A DNA stretch of 24,593 nucleotides from Anaerolineales bacterium (GTDB taxonomy: Bacteria; Chloroflexota; Anaerolineae; Epilineales; JAANWY01): positions 1 to 24,593 of the forward strand of contig JAANWY010000024.1 of assembly GCA_018263655.1 (NCBI GenBank), in the 5' to 3' direction. The position numbers and the translations under genes were made by a program. Numbering within the stretch: the first letter of the stretch is position 1; each line of letters begins with the position of its first letter. This document shows, piece by piece, positions 21,469 through 24,593 of the stretch. Below the pieces are notes generated by a model. The model was given only the letters and a program-made list of their open reading frames with translations. It was not told the origin of the DNA and made no database searches.

Positions 21469-21511
21469 GCGTAGCCGGTCCATTCAGTTCTTCGACAAGT
21501 CTATCTTCTAG

Positions 21512-21644
21512 GTAAGCGTTCAGGTAGTGGGGACCCTTGCGAAGGTTGGGAGTAGCCGTGGCAAGAGGCCGGTTCTCGACTGGCGAGGGGCCTTTCAACC
21601 CGAATGCGATCAGCGAACCTTCGCAAGGGTGGCTGAACACTTAC
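21512..21644 (+). mobile_element. IS66-like 133-bp MITE, copy 3, with inverted core
   Basis: Length 133 bp, flanked by perfect 8-bp duplication TCTTCTAG (21504-21511 and 21645-21652). Ends are GTAAGCGTTCAG and CTGAACACTTAC; inner inverted repeats are 21533-21547 and 21616-21630. The 21-bp outer arm is on the left and the 14-bp arm on the right, as in copy 1, but the 68-bp core (21548-21615) matches copy 1 only as its reverse complement. It ends 34 bp before the GTG start at 21679. Confidence 0.92.
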
Positions 21645-21678
21645 TCTTCTAGCACCTCCGCAGGAAAGGAGAATCTTT

Positions 21679-22437
21679 GTGCCTACACCAATCGCTCTTC
21701 AACTCTATTCGGTTCGAGACGCCCTGGCCGAGGACTTCGCCGGCGTCGTCAAGAAGGTTGCCGATATCGGCTACGCCGGTGTGGAGACGGCCGGCTTCCC
21801 CGGCACAACGCCCACAAAAGCCGCCAAGCTATTCCAAGACCTGGGACTGGCTGTCTCAAGCGCCCACGGCCCGCTGCCGATTGGCGAGCACCGGAACGAG
21901 GTGTTGGACGCTGCGGCCGCGCTCGACTGCAAACGACTGGTCTGCCCCTCGCTGGGACCCGATGACTACCAGACGCTCGATCAAATCAAACAGACCTGCG
22001 ATCTCGTGAATGAGGCTAGCGCGATCGCCGTTGAAAACGGGCTGGCACTCGGGATTCACAACCACTGGTGGGAGTTCGAGCCGGTGGAGGGCCGCCAGCC
22101 GTATCAAGTGCTGCTGGAACGCCTTGAGCCAGCGGTGTTTTTCCAAATTGACACCTACTGGGTCAAGGCCGCCGGCATCGACCCGGTCGAGGTAGTGAAA
22201 GACTTCGGCGACAGAGCCCCGCTGCTGCATATCAAGGATGGGCCGGCAGTCAAGGGCGAGCCTCAAGTCGCCGTCGGCGATGGCGTCATGGATATCCCGG
22301 CCGTCGTCCAAGCCGGCGAGGGCTCAACCGAATGGCTAATCGTTGAGCTAGATGAATGCGCCACCGACATGCTGAAGGCCGTCGAGGAAAGCCACAATTA
22401 CCTCGTAGGCGAAGGTTTGGCGCGCGGAAACCGATGA
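21679..22437 (+). CDS. Sugar phosphate isomerase/epimerase family protein
   Basis: A 252-residue TIM-barrel protein of the xylose-isomerase-like/AP endonuclease 2 group. It starts PTPIALQLYSVRDALAEDF, a typical opening for this family, and shows metal-binding barrel motifs around GIHNHWWEFEP, FFQIDTYWVKAAG, LLHIKDG and the final VELDEC. These residues are expected to bind a divalent metal. The start is GTG 21679, preceded by AAGGAG at about 21666-21671. It opens a run with the phosphotriesterase-like and Ldh-like genes; gaps are 15 and 133 bp. Substrate is unknown; an inosose- or keto-sugar-related reaction is possible. Confidence 0.85.
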   Translation: MPTPIALQLYSVRDALAEDFAGVVKKVADIGYAGVETAGFPGTTPTKAAKLFQDLGLAVSSAHGPLPIGEHRNEVLDAAAALDCKRLVCPSLGPDDYQTLDQIKQTCDLVNEASAIAVENGLALGIHNHWWEFEPVEGRQPYQVLLERLEPAVFFQIDTYWVKAAGIDPVEVVKDFGDRAPLLHIKDGPAVKGEPQVAVGDGVMDIPAVVQAGEGSTEWLIVELDECATDMLKAVEESHNYLVGEGLARGNR

Positions 22438-22452
22438 GCAAGGAGGATCACG

Positions 22453-23373
22453 TTGACACAACTGATCACAACCCTCGGACCGAAGAACGCTGACGAAGTG
22501 GGCATGATTCTGCCCCACGAACACGTTTTCGTCGACCTCCGCACCTGGGATCAGCCTGGCTATGCTCAGGCCGAGGCAGCGGATGTCATTAAGTTGATGG
22601 AATCAGAGATCGCCAAAGCTCAGGCCGCAGGCGTTACAGCCGTCGTGGAGTGCAGCACCGTCGGGGTGGGCCGGCGGGCCGACATTGACAGAGCCGTTTC
22701 CGAAGCCACCGACTTTCCTATTGTGGTCCCCACCGGCGTCTACCGCGAGCCGTGGGGGCCTGACTGGGTCCACGCTGCCAGCGAAGAGGAGCTGCGGGGG
22801 TGGATGACGGGCGAGCTGCAAGGCGAGATCGAGGAGAGCGGCGTGCAGGCCGGCTGGATCAAGCTGAGCGCCGGCGACGATGGATTGACCGAATGTGAAA
22901 CGAAGATCCTGCGCGCGGCCGCGGCGGCCGGCGCAGCCACCAACGCCGTCATCGGCAGCCACACCATCCGCGGCCGCGTCGTGCGAAATCAACTCGACAT
23001 CATTGAGGCGGCCGGCTACGCGCCAGAGCGCTTCATCTGGATCCACACCCAGGCCGAGCCGGACTTCGAGCTGCACCTGGAGATGGCGCGTCGCGGCGCC
23101 TGGATAGAGTACGACGCCATCGGTGGTGACGACTTCGACGATGACTACTTCGTCGAACACATCCAGCGTGTGCTGGACGCCGGCTTTGGCGACCAACTCC
23201 TGCTCAGCCATGATCGCGGGTGGTACGACCCGGCCCAGCCCGGTGGCGGCACCCCCATGCCCTACACCTATCTCAGCGAACAACTCCTGCCGAAGTTACG
23301 GGCGGCCGGCGTGGACGAGGCGACTGTCGAGCAACTGACCTACACGAATCCTTTCCAGGCCTTCGCCCGGTGA
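22453..23373 (+). CDS. Phosphotriesterase-family metallohydrolase (lactonase-like)
   Basis: A 306-residue amidohydrolase-superfamily TIM-barrel enzyme. The full binuclear metal site is visible: His22 and His24 (LPHEHVFVD), Lys137 (GWIKLSAG, usually carboxylated), His170 (IGSHT), His198 (WIHTQ) and Asp254 (LLSHDRGW). Many bacterial homologues (COG1735) act as lactonases rather than organophosphate hydrolases. Beside a sugar isomerase and an Ldh-type dehydrogenase, hydrolysis of a sugar lactone is a reasonable inference. The start is TTG 22453 with AAGGAGG at 22440-22446, 6 nt upstream. The rare TTG start and 15-bp gap suggest coupling to the previous gene. Confidence 0.87.
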   Translation: MTQLITTLGPKNADEVGMILPHEHVFVDLRTWDQPGYAQAEAADVIKLMESEIAKAQAAGVTAVVECSTVGVGRRADIDRAVSEATDFPIVVPTGVYREPWGPDWVHAASEEELRGWMTGELQGEIEESGVQAGWIKLSAGDDGLTECETKILRAAAAAGAATNAVIGSHTIRGRVVRNQLDIIEAAGYAPERFIWIHTQAEPDFELHLEMARRGAWIEYDAIGGDDFDDDYFVEHIQRVLDAGFGDQLLLSHDRGWYDPAQPGGGTPMPYTYLSEQLLPKLRAAGVDEATVEQLTYTNPFQAFAR

Positions 23374-23506
23374 TTTGAAACTCCCAGCGGGAGTGACGAA
23401 AATCGTAGCCGTGAGTGGCAGGCGGCTGCTGTTTGGCCGCCTGGAACTCGCGGCGGGATTGCGAACCTCTCAATTGATTGTTGACAGAGCACAAGTGGAG
23501 GAAGCT
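23374..23506. other. Short intergenic region with hairpins before the Ldh-family gene
   Basis: The 133-bp gap contains CTCCC-AGC-GGGAG just after the hydrolase stop and a larger hairpin AGGCGGC/GCCGCCT around 23421-23443. Neither has a T-run. An upstream in-frame extension of the next gene crosses this region but has no family similarity. Confidence 0.5.
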
Positions 23507-24541
23507 ATGCCAGTGGTGAAACCTGTGGTTCTGAGCGACTTCGTCAGCCGCATCTTTCAGGCAGCGGGAGCAACAGAAGAGGGAGCGCGTTTGGTGGCCG
23601 AGTCGCTGGTAGCTAGCGATCTGGCCGGCCACGAGTCCCACGGTGTCGTCCGGGTGCACCAGTACCTGGGCAGCATCGATGATGAGGGGCTGGATCCCGC
23701 CGCGGAGCCGACCATCGCGCGAGAGACGCCCACCAACGCGCTGGTCGACGCCCACCAGGGCTTTGGGCAGGTGGCCGCGCACTTCGCCATGAACGTGGCC
23801 CTTGAGAAAGCCCAGGCGCAGGGATTGGCCGCGACGGGACTGTTCAACTGCAACCACGTTGGCCGGCTGGGCGAGTGGGTGCAGATGGCGGCCGACCAGG
23901 AGATGGTCGGTCTGGCATTCTGCAACGGTGGTCGTCCTGGCGGAATCGTGGCGCCCTACGGCGGCGCGAGCCGACTGCTGGGCACCAACCCCATCGCCGC
24001 CGCAGTGCCCGTGGAAGGCCGGCCGCCGCTGGTCATGGACTTCGCCACCAGCGTCGTGGCCGAGGGCAAGGTGCGCGTGGCCCGCAACCGCGGCAAGTCG
24101 CTGCCCGAGGGGTGGATCCAGCGGTCTGACGGCCAACCTAGCGCGGACCCCGAGGATCTCTACGCTGACGGCGTGTTGCTGCCGGCGGCGGATCACAAAG
24201 GGTACGGCCTGGCCTTGTTGATCGAGTTCTTGGGTGGCCTGCTGACGGGCGCCGGCTGGCCTGGGCAGCCCGACTTCACCACCAGCAATGGTGTTCTCTT
24301 CTTGGCTCTTTCCGGGGAGGCTTTCCGCCCCACCGAGGCTTTCCTGGCCGATGGCGCTGAACTATGTGAGCAGGTAAAGGAAACGCCACCCGCGGCGGGG
24401 TTTGATGAAGTCCTGTTGCCAGGCGAGCCGGAGCAGCGTACAGCCGAGCGTCGCCGAACTGAGGGGATACCGGTGGACGGGGCGACCTGGACTCAGTTGA
24501 CGGCAGCCGCCACGGAGCTGGGTGTGGTGGTTCCCAGTTGA
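23507..24541 (+). CDS. Ldh-family NAD(P)-dependent oxidoreductase (malate/L-lactate/ureidoglycolate dehydrogenase type)
   Basis: A 344-residue member of the Ldh_2 family, which reduces 2-oxoacids or oxidises 2-hydroxyacids with NAD(P)H and is unrelated to classical Rossmann lactate dehydrogenases. Signatures: SDLAGHESHGVVRVHQYL near the N-terminus with the catalytic His; GLFNCNHVGRLGEWVQMA; the nucleotide/substrate block APYGGASRLLGTNPIAAAVP; and DHKGYGLALLIEFLGGLLTGA. The frame opens at 23375, but GGAGG at 23497-23501, 5 nt before ATG 23507, and the family N-terminus fix the start there. Within the cluster it may oxidise a sugar-derived hydroxyacid; substrate is not deducible. Confidence 0.9.
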   Translation: MPVVKPVVLSDFVSRIFQAAGATEEGARLVAESLVASDLAGHESHGVVRVHQYLGSIDDEGLDPAAEPTIARETPTNALVDAHQGFGQVAAHFAMNVALEKAQAQGLAATGLFNCNHVGRLGEWVQMAADQEMVGLAFCNGGRPGGIVAPYGGASRLLGTNPIAAAVPVEGRPPLVMDFATSVVAEGKVRVARNRGKSLPEGWIQRSDGQPSADPEDLYADGVLLPAADHKGYGLALLIEFLGGLLTGAGWPGQPDFTTSNGVLFLALSGEAFRPTEAFLADGAELCEQVKETPPAAGFDEVLLPGEPEQRTAERRRTEGIPVDGATWTQLTAAATELGVVVPS

Positions 24542-24555
24542 GGGGAGCTATAGCA

Positions 24556-24593
24556 ATGAGACTAGGCGTATTCACGGTTATGCTCCCTGATCT
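24556..24593 (+). CDS. Partial: start of a probable second sugar phosphate isomerase/epimerase
   Basis: ATG 24556 with GGGGAG at 24542-24547 begins MRLGVFTVMLPD, then the window ends. This opening is typical of TIM-barrel sugar phosphate isomerases/epimerases (MKLGVFTVMLPDLTPEE-like). It continues the catabolic run 14 bp after the Ldh-family gene. Too short for firm assignment. Confidence 0.55.
   Translation, partial: MRLGVFTVMLPD

Larger units (their letters stand above)
21126..21678. other. Palindrome-rich intergenic region with MITE copy 3
   Basis: This 553-bp gap holds no credible gene; a small open frame at 21205-21474 is composed of palindromes. It contains, in order, a hairpin doublet (21175-21252), three abutting palindromes (21328-21370), a promoter candidate (21440-21468), MITE copy 3 (21512-21644), and a strong ribosome binding site before GTG 21679. 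Confidence 0.75.

Noticed and set aside
21205..21474. 89-residue open frame in the gap after GH127
   Set aside because: It is built from hairpin repeats, has no ribosome binding site and no recognisable similarity.
23375..23506. 44-residue N-terminal extension of the Ldh-family protein
   Set aside because: It lacks family similarity and crosses hairpins; GGAGG 5 nt before ATG 23507 marks the start.
1..24593. tRNA or rRNA genes
   Set aside because: No cloverleaf with a conserved TTCGA arm or CCA end and no rRNA-like sequence was recognised; a scan with a covariance tool would settle it.

Overview
The window is a roughly 60% GC bacterial chromosome segment. Gene families and style point to Chloroflexota (Anaerolineae/Caldilineae-like): a LonB/YcbZ-type protease, SWIM zinc-finger and XisI-like proteins, GH127 plus sugar isomerases, short intergenic palindromes, and very frequent GCCGGC. 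This assignment is inference from remembered family distributions; no 16S or marker gene is present.

Layout. 1-136: 12-bp tandem repeats and an IS66-like terminal repeat. 155-3714 (+): a queuosine-precursor transporter, QueF and a Lon-family protease. 3715-4172: gap packed with three repeat types. 4173-6182 (+): an adenosine-specific-kinase-like protein and a GltD-like flavoprotein. 6196-7597 (-): a SWIM zinc-finger gene broken by one in-frame TAA, and an orphan XisI-like gene. 7755-9001 (+): MazG-like pyrophosphohydrolase and EamA transporter, facing xisI across two well-formed divergent sigma70 promoters. 9472-10924 (+): a DUF166 protein overlapping a PAS-LuxR regulator.

11265-16549 (+) is the metabolic core: a three-gene NAD-linked formate dehydrogenase (NuoE-like, NuoF-like with extra ferredoxin domain, catalytic FdhA). 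FdhA looks like two genes because of an in-frame TGA at 14813-14815. That TGA sits exactly where formate dehydrogenases carry selenocysteine and is followed by a bacterial SECIS-like hairpin, so I read it as one 969-residue selenoprotein. It also carries an 8-residue insertion made of the same 12-bp modules that repeat elsewhere in the window.

16792-18805 (-): a PfkB-family kinase interrupted by a TAG lying inside a perfect 18-bp inverted repeat, then mtnA, which is preceded by a SAM-I-like riboswitch with terminator. 19158-24593 (+): a carbohydrate-catabolism run (GH127, sugar-phosphate isomerase/epimerase, phosphotriesterase-family hydrolase, Ldh-family dehydrogenase, start of a second isomerase).

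The most unusual layer is the repeat landscape. There are three 133-bp IS66-like MITEs, each with a perfect 8-bp target duplication and each just upstream of a start codon; one has its core inverted relative to its ends. There are also two 88-bp palindromic elements after gene ends, two oppositely oriented GGATC-N4-GATCC hairpin doublets, three abutting palindromes, and two places where an imperfect palindrome looks 'corrected' to a perfect one, in one case creating a stop codon. Together these suggest frequent inverted-repeat-templated (template-switch) mutation in this genome.
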